Positions 17,737 to 26,926 of a stretch of 32,937 bases of DNA are shown here, one piece after another. This DNA comes from Methanomassiliicoccales archaeon (lineage in GTDB: Archaea > Thermoplasmatota > Thermoplasmata > SG8-5): the NCBI GenBank assembly GCA_030636255.1, contig DAOVXH010000002.1, forward strand, positions 1 to 32,937, in the 5' to 3' direction. Made by a program: the position numbers and the translations under genes. How positions within the stretch are numbered: the stretch's first letter is position 1; each line of letters opens with the position of its first letter. The notes under the pieces are model-generated. The model did no database searches, was not told the DNA's origin, and was given only the letters and a program-made list of their open reading frames with translations.

Positions 17737-19182
17737 TCAAGACTGGCTGGCTGCCACAACAGCTTCAACTGCTGCCATTGCTGCTGCAATCTTTTTATTT
17801 CCGCCCTGGGTCTTCTTTTCTTCCATGTACTTGATAACCTTGTCCATGATATTATTGTTTGGAATATAGCTGGTATCATAGATTCCTCCCTTGAAGACCG
17901 GGTCGTTCATTACAACTTCATGGAATGGAATGTTTGTCTTGACACCACCTATCTGGAATTCCCAGAGAGCACGCTTCATTCTTTCTATGGCACGTGGTCT
18001 GTCCTCGGCCCAGACTATTAGCTTTGCGCCCATTGAATCATAATATGGCGGGAACTTGTACCCTTGATATATTCCAGAATCAACACGCACACCTGGACCA
18101 GATGGCTCAGCATATCTGGATATGGTTCCAGGGCATGGCATGAAATTATTTGCAGGGTCTTCGAAGTTTATACGGCATTCAATGGAGTGACCTTTGACCT
18201 TAATGTCCTCCTGCTTGTATTCCAACTCAAGTCCAGAACCTACCCGGAGCATCTCTCTGGCTAAATCTACACCAGTAATCATTTCAGTAACTGGATGCTC
18301 CACCTGAAGCCTTGTGTTCATTTCCAGGAAGTAGTATTTTCCATCCTTGTACATGAACTCGCAGGTTCCGGCATTATAATAGCCAGCAGTATTTGCTGCA
18401 AGCTTTGCCTGCTCACCCATTTCCATTCTAATCTCTTGAGAAATTGCCTGGCTTGGTGTCTCTTCAATAAGCTTCTGGTTTCTGCGCTGGACAGAGCATT
18501 CTCTGTCATAAACATGAATTAAGTTTCCATGCTTGTCACCAATAATCTGGAATTCTACATGATGAGGTTCATGGATGTACTGCTCAATGAATACTGCATC
18601 GTCGCCGAAGCTGGATTTGGCTAATCTCCTGACCTTTTCCAGTTCTTCTTCCATCACGTCAGCACTATCAACCTTGACAATACCTATTCCACCGCCTCCG
18701 GCACTGGCCTTCAGCATAATTGGGTATCCTATCTCATGGGCTATGTCCTTGGCTTTTTCATGATCGGTAATAGCCTCGGTAACACCGGCCACAACATTTA
18801 CTCCTGCCTTTATCATGCTCTTCTTGGAATCAATCTTGGAGCACATTAGCTTCATGGCATCCACTGGCGGGCCAATGAATTCTATATTATTATCGGCGCA
18901 CATCTGAGCGAATTCGAAATTTTCAGCCATGAAACCATAGCCAGGATGAATTCCATCTGCTCCTGTGTCCAATGCAGCTTCAATAATCTTTTCCTTGACA
19001 AGATAGCTCTCTGCTGAGGGAGCTGGCCCAATGTGGACCTTTTCATCGGCATATCTCACAAAAAGAGAAGTCTTATCTGCGTCTGAATAAACTGCAACGG
19101 TTGGTATTCCCAGTTCCTTGCAGGCTCTCATTATTCGAATGGCGATTTCACCGCGGTTGGCAATCAGTACTTTACTAAGCAT
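17737..19182 (-). CDS. pycA: Pyruvate/acyl-CoA carboxylase biotin carboxylase subunit
   Basis: MLSKVLIANRGEIAIRIMRACKELGI...; KASAGGGGIGI; YHEPHH-type region HEPHHVEFQIIGD; EMNTRLQVEHPVTEMITGVDL. Confidence 0.92.
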   Translation of the reverse strand: MLSKVLIANRGEIAIRIMRACKELGIPTVAVYSDADKTSLFVRYADEKVHIGPAPSAESYLVKEKIIEAALDTGADGIHPGYGFMAENFEFAQMCADNNIEFIGPPVDAMKLMCSKIDSKKSMIKAGVNVVAGVTEAITDHEKAKDIAHEIGYPIMLKASAGGGGIGIVKVDSADVMEEELEKVRRLAKSSFGDDAVFIEQYIHEPHHVEFQIIGDKHGNLIHVYDRECSVQRRNQKLIEETPSQAISQEIRMEMGEQAKLAANTAGYYNAGTCEFMYKDGKYYFLEMNTRLQVEHPVTEMITGVDLAREMLRVGSGLELEYKQEDIKVKGHSIECRINFEDPANNFMPCPGTISRYAEPSGPGVRVDSGIYQGYKFPPYYDSMGAKLIVWAEDRPRAIERMKRALWEFQIGGVKTNIPFHEVVMNDPVFKGGIYDTSYIPNNNIMDKVIKYMEEKKTQGGNKKIAAAMAAVEAVVAASQS

Positions 19183-19191
19183 CTGACTCCC

Positions 19192-21027
19192 TCACTCGAT
19201 TCTCATCATTATAGCGCCGGTCTCAAGCATGTCACCCTCTGCAACGTAGAGTTCCTTGACCTCGCCTTCCCAGTCAGATTCCACATTGCTTTCCATCTTC
19301 ATGACTTCCAGGATGGCCACAACATCGCCCTTCTTCACCTTGTCGCCTACCTTGACCTGGAGCTTCCAGAGATTTCCCTGGCATCCGGTCTTTTGCATAC
19401 CAGGTGCATTTGGGTCTGGGCCAGATGATGGGCAAACTGCTGCGCCTCCACTGGCTGCTATGAATCCGCCAGTTGGCTCAACTTTAACTTCAAAGAACTC
19501 TCCATCTACCTCAACATTAAACTCTGTTGGTATTGGAGCCGGTCCTGCGACCTGCCTGGCCTCTGGAGGTTCTGTCTCGATATAAACATCTGGCAATTCT
19601 GGGAATAAACTTTTCACCATTGCTCTTGTTGCTGGGTGATCCTTGTTAAGTGGAAGTTCGTCAGATGTAAATTCTGGAATTGCCTCGCCCAGGAGGAATT
19701 TTAAGCCCACTTCTGGGAACAATGTGTATGTCATTATGTTCTCGTCAGTCATGTCAATGCTTGGTGCCTTTTCTGCTAATTCACTCTTTCTGACATCCCA
19801 CATGTTCTTGTCCACAAGGTCTGCTGGCCTGCAGTCAATGACTTCATCCTTCCAGTTAGGCCCCAATACAATTTCCATAATCTTTGGGTCTATTGGGCCT
19901 GGGGACTTGCCGTACATTCCTTTACAGTAATCAATTGTTTCTTTTGGTATCTTCTCGTATCTGCCGAAAAGAACGTTCATGACCGCCTGAACACCAACAA
20001 CCTGGCTGGTTGGAGTAACAAGCGGAGGGTATCCGAGTTCTTCACGGACCTTTGCGGTCTCATCAAGAACCAAGTAAAATTTATCTGATGCCTTTTGCAT
20101 CTCCAACTGGCTAACCAGGTTGGACAGCATTCCACCAGGTATCTGATGAACCATAACTGATGGGTCAACCTTCATGGCCTCATGACGAACAAGATGTCTG
20201 TACTTGTGCCAGATTTCCATGAAGTATTTTCTGATCTCAATAAGCTTGGCAAGGTCATAACCTGTATCATATTTTGTGCCCTGAAGTGCTGCAACAACAC
20301 TCTCTGTTGGAGCGCCACCGGTTCCACCTGATATAGGGGACATTGAAGTGTCTAATACATCAACGCCAGCTTCACATGCGGCCCAGTATGAGAGACCGGT
20401 CATTCCACTGGTATAATGGCTGTGTAAATCGATTGGTGCCTTTCCTCCGGCATCCTTGTAACCTCTGATTATTCCATCAGCATACTTTGGAGAAATCATG
20501 CCTGCCATATCCTTAATACAAACTGACTGGCAGCCCCAGCTTTCAAGCTTGAGCAGGTCATCAACATATCTCTCAATTGTGTGAACCGGACTGATTGTGT
20601 AACTTATGCAGCCCTGGGCATGTCCTCCCTCTTCGAGGACTGCCTTGATTGGAACCTCAATGTTCCTCATGTCATTGAGTGCGTCGAAGATACGGAAAAC
20701 ATCAACACCATTCTTCTTAGCCAGACCTACAAACCTGCGAACAACATCATCAGGGAAGTTCCAGTAAGCAACAATGTTCATTGCCCTCTCCAGCATCTGA
20801 GTTTTGGTGTTTGGCATTACTGCCTTCAGATCCCTCATTCTTTTCCATGGGTCTTCATTAAGGAAACGAATTGGTACATCGAACGTGGCACCACCCCAGA
20901 CCTCCATGGACCAGAAACCTATTTCGTCCATTTTCTCTGCAATCGGGAGCATGTCCTCCGTTCTCATCCTAGTCGCAAGAATCGACTGATGCGCATCTCT
21001 TAGAGTTTGATCGTGTAATTCTACCAT
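19192..21027 (-). CDS. pycB: Pyruvate carboxylase subunit B / oxaloacetate decarboxylase alpha-type carboxyltransferase with C-terminal biotinyl domain
   Basis: HDQTLRDAHQSILATRMRTEDM, VEVWGGATFDV-type motif MEVWGGATFDVPIRFLNEDPW, IKDMAGMISP, C-terminal biotinylation motif LEVMKMES. Confidence 0.92.
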   Translation of the reverse strand: MVELHDQTLRDAHQSILATRMRTEDMLPIAEKMDEIGFWSMEVWGGATFDVPIRFLNEDPWKRMRDLKAVMPNTKTQMLERAMNIVAYWNFPDDVVRRFVGLAKKNGVDVFRIFDALNDMRNIEVPIKAVLEEGGHAQGCISYTISPVHTIERYVDDLLKLESWGCQSVCIKDMAGMISPKYADGIIRGYKDAGGKAPIDLHSHYTSGMTGLSYWAACEAGVDVLDTSMSPISGGTGGAPTESVVAALQGTKYDTGYDLAKLIEIRKYFMEIWHKYRHLVRHEAMKVDPSVMVHQIPGGMLSNLVSQLEMQKASDKFYLVLDETAKVREELGYPPLVTPTSQVVGVQAVMNVLFGRYEKIPKETIDYCKGMYGKSPGPIDPKIMEIVLGPNWKDEVIDCRPADLVDKNMWDVRKSELAEKAPSIDMTDENIMTYTLFPEVGLKFLLGEAIPEFTSDELPLNKDHPATRAMVKSLFPELPDVYIETEPPEARQVAGPAPIPTEFNVEVDGEFFEVKVEPTGGFIAASGGAAVCPSSGPDPNAPGMQKTGCQGNLWKLQVKVGDKVKKGDVVAILEVMKMESNVESDWEGEVKELYVAEGDMLETGAIMMRIE

Positions 21028-21136
21028 CCAGACACCTTCAAGTAAGTTGGTTGTGGCGCTGTAATAAACATATATAATTAAATGTTTCTATTATAAGGAC
21101 ATTTTAAACCATAATTGTTAGATGTAATAAAAAAAA

Positions 21137-24100
21137 TTAAAACTTCAAAGCAACCTTTTTCTTGGCAACTCTTGGAGCTTCATCTTTCTTTTCTTCGGCA
21201 GGTGGCTGAACTGGAGGTGTTGGTGGTTTTTCTTCTGGCTTGTCCTTTATTGTATCGCCATCCTCATCTACAGGTACCGGTTTCACTGCTGTTGGCTTGT
21301 CTAAATCGTCTATAATATCTTCCGAGGCAGTTTCGTCCATCTTTTCTGTATACTCGGTTCCACATCCAGTACACTTGCCGAACCTTCTTGCACAAAGAGA
21401 GTGATATTCATTGCCGCAGGAGCATCTTACTATGTCTGTACCAGCTTTTGCCTTGCCCATGCAGATATCGCACTTGGTATCTACTGTGGCCTTCAATTCT
21501 TCGAATGTTGATTCAACTGATGGTTTGGCTGCTTCAACCTTTGCTTCCATGACAAATACATGATCGCTTACCTCATCCTCGAAGACCTTGCCATCCATTA
21601 TTCTTGTGGATGATAATTTGATTATGACTGGAACATCTCCAAGTGTCTCAAATTTCATCTTCATCTTCTGGATTATTTCACCGCCGCCGCCTCTGAGAGT
21701 CTCGATTGGTTTAAAGCCACCAATGGAAATGTCTCCAATGATGTTTACTTCCACATCCTTGGCAAGGGCCTTTCCCTGATTTTTGATAACCAGGTCTGTA
21801 TCAACCCATTCTCCCTTCTGGACCTTATCTACAATTATGTCTGCTACAAGCTGTGGTCTGAAGGCATCTACTTCATTGTTTACTACCTCAATGGTCTTTT
21901 TCATTGTGGCCAGTGCCATCTGATAATCCTTATCTTTCTGGTCTTTTGCCTGGTCAAAGAGTGTCTGAGCTTCCTTCACATTGATGCCAAATTTCTTTGA
22001 ATTGGAAATGATTTTATCGGCTTCGTAGGTAAGTTCAATAAACTCTCTCTCGAAACCCTTCTCAAGGTCTATGGCATCTTTGGATTTCTCCACATGCCCA
22101 ATAGCCTCCCTGTATTTACCCTGATCAAATGCAGCCTTTGCCTTGGTCAGAAGTTCCTGACTGGCATCTATGTCAGCACCAACCTGCTTTGCATGTTCCA
22201 TTGCACGCTCTGATTGCGAATAATGGTCCTCGAAGAATGCCTTTAATTTACCCTGAATATCCTCCAAGGTGGTGTTTATCTTCTCACTGGACACTTCAAA
22301 TTTGCCAGTATCCAGGAAGGTCTTTGCCTCTGCTAGAAGTGAGCTCGAACCTGCAACATCTATGCTATACTGGCTTGCAAGGTCACTTAATTTGTAGGTT
22401 CTTGAAAGTTGTGTGGTAAGATGTGAATTGGACAGTCTCCTGGCCTCCAAAGCACCCTCCCTGGCAATTTCGGTGGCAGTCCGGTAATCATTGCCTGCCT
22501 TTGCACTTTCTGCATCAGCCAGAAGTTTTTCGGCGATTGCCACATCTGCCTTGATATTCTTGGCAGAGTTAATCTGGGCATTAAGAGTTTGGATAGCCTC
22601 CATTGTCTCACTGTAATCTTCGCTAACCTCATGAAGTTCATCCCCACTTTGGATAGCTTGTTCCAGGGCCTTGACATAATTTCCTTTCTTCATCTCATCC
22701 CTGGCCTGGGAGATTATGGCCTTTGCTTTCTTGGATACAATGCCTATGCCCTCTGCCTCTTTGAGTTTATTTTCGGCTGTGCTTATGGCCTTCTCGGCCA
22801 TCTCCTGCTGGAGGCCAACCTTCTCAAGTTCACCTTCACTCTTCATTGCCTCTGACAGGGCTGTTTTATATTCCTTATTATTGAAAGCATCGGTGGCTTT
22901 GTCCATGAGTTTTTCAGCCGCATTAACATTAATTCCTTCCAGCTTTGCCTTTTCAATTGAAACCCTGAATGCTTTTATTGTATCGGAAACATGTGCTTCT
23001 ATAGCCTTTCTGGATTCTGAAGCACTTTTAACTGCCAGGTCAATTGCCTGCTGATAGTTCGAATTGTTAAGCTCGGTGAGTGCACCCTCGAGCAATTTTT
23101 TGGACTCAGGCATACTAGCATGAAGAGTATCACCATCATTCAAGGCATCCTGGGCATTCTTGAGTTCCATGGCTGCCTTCTTGCTGAAATTTCTGATATC
23201 TTCAAGCTCAAGTTTCACCTGCTTGGCCTGCTCAACTGCTTCCTTGAAATTTTTACCACCAAAAGCACTTCTTGCTGATTCGAGCCGTTCTTCCTGTGCA
23301 GTGATTGCCAGATTCAGGTCCTTGGCATCCATCAATGTAGATTGTGTTGCTGATATCAAATTTGAAATTCCTGGTTCGATGATTGCCAGTGTATCCTTCT
23401 CCAGCTTATCTGCAAGTGGTAATGCATCTGTTTGATTTTGAGCCTTGATGTGATTGGATAGCTCATGGGCATTGCCTTCAAGATCACCAGCTTCTATCTC
23501 CAGCTCTTTCATAAGCGCAAGGCTTTCTTCAACAAAGCTGAGTTTGCTGGCTGCAGTGTAAAGGTTCAGCATAACTTCTGTTTCCTCTTTTGCCTTCTCA
23601 GCTTCCTTGAGTGCATTTTCATAATCAAATCTCTCGAACATGCCCTTTGCAGAAAGAAGGATTGCCATTGCTTCTTTTACATCGACCTTGTTCTTCTTGG
23701 CCTCTGCAAGTATTGCGGCTGCCTGATTAATTGCATCATAGGACTTCTGGTGGAAGTCAATCTGTCTTTCAGCAGAATCCTTTGCCCCCTTGCTCTCCAT
23801 GTGGGTTGTGAAGAAATCGGCCTTGGAAAATGCGGTCTTTGCTCTCTTTAATGCCTCTTTCATGTCTGAAATATCAATTCCCAGCTTCTTGGCCTCGATG
23901 GCAGCCAGTTTACCCTCGCCAAACATTCGCTCGGCTGCTACATATTGCTGGTTCTTTGCATCTGAGAGGGATTTTTCAGCATCAACCAAAACACTGGAAA
24001 AGTCCCTGTTATTCATCATATCATCGCATTTATTGCTTGTATTTTCAAGTGCCTGAACATCACAGCCCATCTTCTTTGCTACGGTTAAAGCCAAGTTAAG

Positions 24101-25879
24101 GTCAGAGACCATGGCCCTGGCCTTCTGAGATTGGCTGGTCTCAAGCATATTGAGTGCCTTGTCTGCAAGCTCGAAGGATTTGTCATAGGCATTCTTGTCA
24201 AATTCCTCTTTTGCAGAGTCCAAGAGCCCCTGAACCATATTTACATCAATATTCTCTGCATCGCATATAGCCAGTTCTGCAGAAGCAATGGTATTGGACA
24301 CATGGATTTTGATAATATCTTCAGCACGCTTGGTACTATCAGCAGAAAGCTCAATGGCCTTCTGATAATTGCCAGATTTAGTTGCATCAATAGCCTGTTT
24401 CATCATTGACTCTGGCTCTTTTAAATTTGCTCCGAGCCTGTCCCCGGCACTTATTACCAGTTCTGCAATTTCAATACATTCAGTGGCAAATGAGTAGAGG
24501 GCACTGCCCAGTTCTTCCTTTGCCTGTTTAACATATGCCTGGACAGATTCAAAATCCCTTGCCTCAAGAGATTCTTTTGCAGAAGATATGGAATTATCCA
24601 CATTGGACATCTCGGCACCAAGTTCCCGTGCAATTGTAATTTGCTCGTCAATACTTGCAATTGTGTTCTCGATGTCTTCATACTCGCCGACTATCTCGTC
24701 CACAACATCATCGCCCTTATTGGCCATCTCAAGGGCAATTGCGAAATCACCATCTTTCAGGGCATTCTTTGCATTATTTAGAAATTCCATTGCTCCACTG
24801 AGGTCTGCACCTATTTTGTTTGCTGCAATGAATTTAGATCTTGATTGTGATATTGTCCCCAGAACTCTCTGGAACTGGGCATTGTATATTTCAGATTCTA
24901 GCTCCTTCATGGCCTCAATAGAATCAAGATAATTGCCCTCTTTCAAAGCAGATTTGGCAATGCTCATTATCTCGACAGACTTGTCCACATCCGATTCTAT
25001 CCGCTCGGCTTCCTGAATCTTCAATGCATGGCCTTCAAGGGCATCGCTTATTGCACGATTAAGAGTTTTTTCTGCTTCAGACTTTGAAAGCCTGGCAGAG
25101 CTCATAGCGGCTTCAAGGTTTGCGGCGGTTATCTCATCCTCTGTACGAGTTATGAGTTCTGAAACCTTTTCAACGTCTGTATCAAGCTCCTTGGCTGTGA
25201 TTAAATAACTTTTTGCCTCATCTAGAATCTCATCTACCTGGGATGAAAGTTCTGAACCAACAGATTCCATGCATTCCTTGAGTTTCTCCAGTGACACAAA
25301 GTAATCCTGTGATTCCATGGACTTCCTTGCCTGTTCCAGCATATCTTCGCTGGCAGATACATCTTCACCCATATTTCTCGCAAGCACAACCATGGACTGG
25401 GCCTTGGAAAATGTCTCGGAAAGATGCTCCTGTGCAACCTTCTCAAGTGCACCCCAGCTCTCCTTTGCCAGGTCCATTGCAGTTCCATAATCTTTTTCTT
25501 TAAGAGCCTTTTTTGCCTCTTCTAATACCTCTAGGCCATCTCCGCAATCTGCACCTACTTCTTTTCCAAGCTCGGCAAGTTTGTCAACTGAATCAATAAT
25601 AGACTGAACACCATCTGTAAAACATTTCTGGGCAGTATCTTTTGCCTGGATTGCTTGGCTAAGCGCATCTTTGTATTCCTTATCCTGAATTGAAGCACTG
25701 GCAATAACAAGAAGCTCTTCAGCTTTTGCTATATTGATATCAGAAACCTTGGCAGATTTAATTATGCCTTCTGCTATTTGCATCTCATCTTCAGCTTGCT
25801 GGCGATTCTTCTTTTCTTCTTTTGCTTTTTCTTCCAGCTGCTTAGTGAGTTGCATGGCCTTCAGATAACTGCTTGTCAC
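21137..25879 (-). CDS. Giant helical-repeat (solenoid/coiled-coil) protein with CARDB-like domain, C4HC3 RING-like zinc finger and Pro/Lys-rich tail
   Basis: 1580 aa, no signal peptide; about 21 repeats of ~66-70 aa (A..K.LG.D...A..LL..AK..L..GDY..A...A.......), then DLVIKNQGKALAKDVEVNIIGDISIGG..., then CDICMGKAKAGTDIVRCSCGNEYHSLCARRFGKCTGC. GTG start at 25879. Confidence 0.8.
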   Translation of the reverse strand: MTSSYLKAMQLTKQLEEKAKEEKKNRQQAEDEMQIAEGIIKSAKVSDINIAKAEELLVIASASIQDKEYKDALSQAIQAKDTAQKCFTDGVQSIIDSVDKLAELGKEVGADCGDGLEVLEEAKKALKEKDYGTAMDLAKESWGALEKVAQEHLSETFSKAQSMVVLARNMGEDVSASEDMLEQARKSMESQDYFVSLEKLKECMESVGSELSSQVDEILDEAKSYLITAKELDTDVEKVSELITRTEDEITAANLEAAMSSARLSKSEAEKTLNRAISDALEGHALKIQEAERIESDVDKSVEIMSIAKSALKEGNYLDSIEAMKELESEIYNAQFQRVLGTISQSRSKFIAANKIGADLSGAMEFLNNAKNALKDGDFAIALEMANKGDDVVDEIVGEYEDIENTIASIDEQITIARELGAEMSNVDNSISSAKESLEARDFESVQAYVKQAKEELGSALYSFATECIEIAELVISAGDRLGANLKEPESMMKQAIDATKSGNYQKAIELSADSTKRAEDIIKIHVSNTIASAELAICDAENIDVNMVQGLLDSAKEEFDKNAYDKSFELADKALNMLETSQSQKARAMVSDLNLALTVAKKMGCDVQALENTSNKCDDMMNNRDFSSVLVDAEKSLSDAKNQQYVAAERMFGEGKLAAIEAKKLGIDISDMKEALKRAKTAFSKADFFTTHMESKGAKDSAERQIDFHQKSYDAINQAAAILAEAKKNKVDVKEAMAILLSAKGMFERFDYENALKEAEKAKEETEVMLNLYTAASKLSFVEESLALMKELEIEAGDLEGNAHELSNHIKAQNQTDALPLADKLEKDTLAIIEPGISNLISATQSTLMDAKDLNLAITAQEERLESARSAFGGKNFKEAVEQAKQVKLELEDIRNFSKKAAMELKNAQDALNDGDTLHASMPESKKLLEGALTELNNSNYQQAIDLAVKSASESRKAIEAHVSDTIKAFRVSIEKAKLEGINVNAAEKLMDKATDAFNNKEYKTALSEAMKSEGELEKVGLQQEMAEKAISTAENKLKEAEGIGIVSKKAKAIISQARDEMKKGNYVKALEQAIQSGDELHEVSEDYSETMEAIQTLNAQINSAKNIKADVAIAEKLLADAESAKAGNDYRTATEIAREGALEARRLSNSHLTTQLSRTYKLSDLASQYSIDVAGSSSLLAEAKTFLDTGKFEVSSEKINTTLEDIQGKLKAFFEDHYSQSERAMEHAKQVGADIDASQELLTKAKAAFDQGKYREAIGHVEKSKDAIDLEKGFEREFIELTYEADKIISNSKKFGINVKEAQTLFDQAKDQKDKDYQMALATMKKTIEVVNNEVDAFRPQLVADIIVDKVQKGEWVDTDLVIKNQGKALAKDVEVNIIGDISIGGFKPIETLRGGGGEIIQKMKMKFETLGDVPVIIKLSSTRIMDGKVFEDEVSDHVFVMEAKVEAAKPSVESTFEELKATVDTKCDICMGKAKAGTDIVRCSCGNEYHSLCARRFGKCTGCGTEYTEKMDETASEDIIDDLDKPTAVKPVPVDEDGDTIKDKPEEKPPTPPVQPPAEEKKDEAPRVAKKKVALKF

Positions 25880-25903
25880 ACCTTCAACTCCATCATCGTA
25901 TTA

Positions 25904-25931
25904 TTTAGCAGGGCACCCATCCCTTGCTAAA
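25904..25931 (-). promoter_or_regulatory. Leader hairpin upstream of the giant repeat protein
   Basis: Minus strand TTTAGCA(A)GGG-ATGGGTG-CCCTGCTAAA: 10-bp stem with one bulged A and a 7-nt loop, about 25 nt before the GTG start. Confidence 0.4.
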
Positions 25932-26070
25932 CCTAGCCACGACTGCGTTATTCTCAACATATAAATATTAATATATATAATTATCGACTAATTACGCGTT
26001 TATATAGTATAAGCAGGGTTTTTTCCCAAATTTGCCATAGAGAGATAGCCTTTTATTTGAAAAAGGGATT

Positions 26071-26925
26071 ATGAACTTCGAAAACATGACATATACTGAG
26101 TTCCTCCTATTGCTTTTTACAAGTATTAGCATAGGTTTGGTCATTGGTCTCTACCTGTTCGGTAATTTCAAGAACATCACTATATTGGAAGCACTCAATG
26201 GATTTAAAAAGAATTTCAAATATGTGCTTGGCCTTGGGCTTATCCTACTGGCAATAGTTATAGAAAATGCAACCCATACTATTCTTGATCCATTCACTAC
26301 TGATTACACACCTCTGATATGCGCACTCAGCATGAACGGTGCAATAGTGGAAGCAGTTCAGACCTTCAGAACACCTGCCATGGACATGTTCTTCATAGTG
26401 ATTTACATTTATTTTTACATATTCATGCTTCTTTTTACACCACTTCTTTATGCTGTGCGAGACGATAAGAAACATATCAAACAATATATGCTGGCAATGC
26501 TTATTGCATATGCAATAATGATGACATTTTACTTGCTATTCCCTGTGAAAACAACAGGTCAATCCGGGCTCATCAATGCATACCCTGTGCTTTATTCAAA
26601 TCCCAATCTCCTGGAGTTCGTGCTGGCCTTTGACCCCCTTGATAATTGCTTCCCAAGCGGTCATGTCGCAGGTCCTGTGCTGACTACTATGCTTCTGTTT
26701 CCTATCAGGGATCATAAGAATTACAAAAGATTTGCCTACTTTACCCTGATAATCAGTGCACTGGTTATTATGTCGGTAATATACCTTGGAATCCACTGGG
26801 AAATTGACGTAATTGCAGGAATAGGTGTTGCATTCATTTCAGTCTGGCTGGTAAGAAATAAGAGATTTAGAGAATCACTTGATACATTTTTGATAAATAT
26901 CAAATTCAAAAGCAATAATAGATAA
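26071..26925 (+). CDS. PAP2-family membrane phosphatase
   Basis: Multi-TM; CFPSGHVAGPVLTTMLLFP and IYLGIHWEIDVIAGIGVAF match PAP2 motifs. Confidence 0.88.
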   Translation: MNFENMTYTEFLLLLFTSISIGLVIGLYLFGNFKNITILEALNGFKKNFKYVLGLGLILLAIVIENATHTILDPFTTDYTPLICALSMNGAIVEAVQTFRTPAMDMFFIVIYIYFYIFMLLFTPLLYAVRDDKKHIKQYMLAMLIAYAIMMTFYLLFPVKTTGQSGLINAYPVLYSNPNLLEFVLAFDPLDNCFPSGHVAGPVLTTMLLFPIRDHKNYKRFAYFTLIISALVIMSVIYLGIHWEIDVIAGIGVAFISVWLVRNKRFRESLDTFLINIKFKSNNR

Positions 26926-26926
26926 A

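Noticed and set aside
22129-25503. Multiple 60-130 aa ORFs on both strands within the giant repeat gene
   Set aside because: Out-of-frame or antisense readings of a long repetitive coding region.
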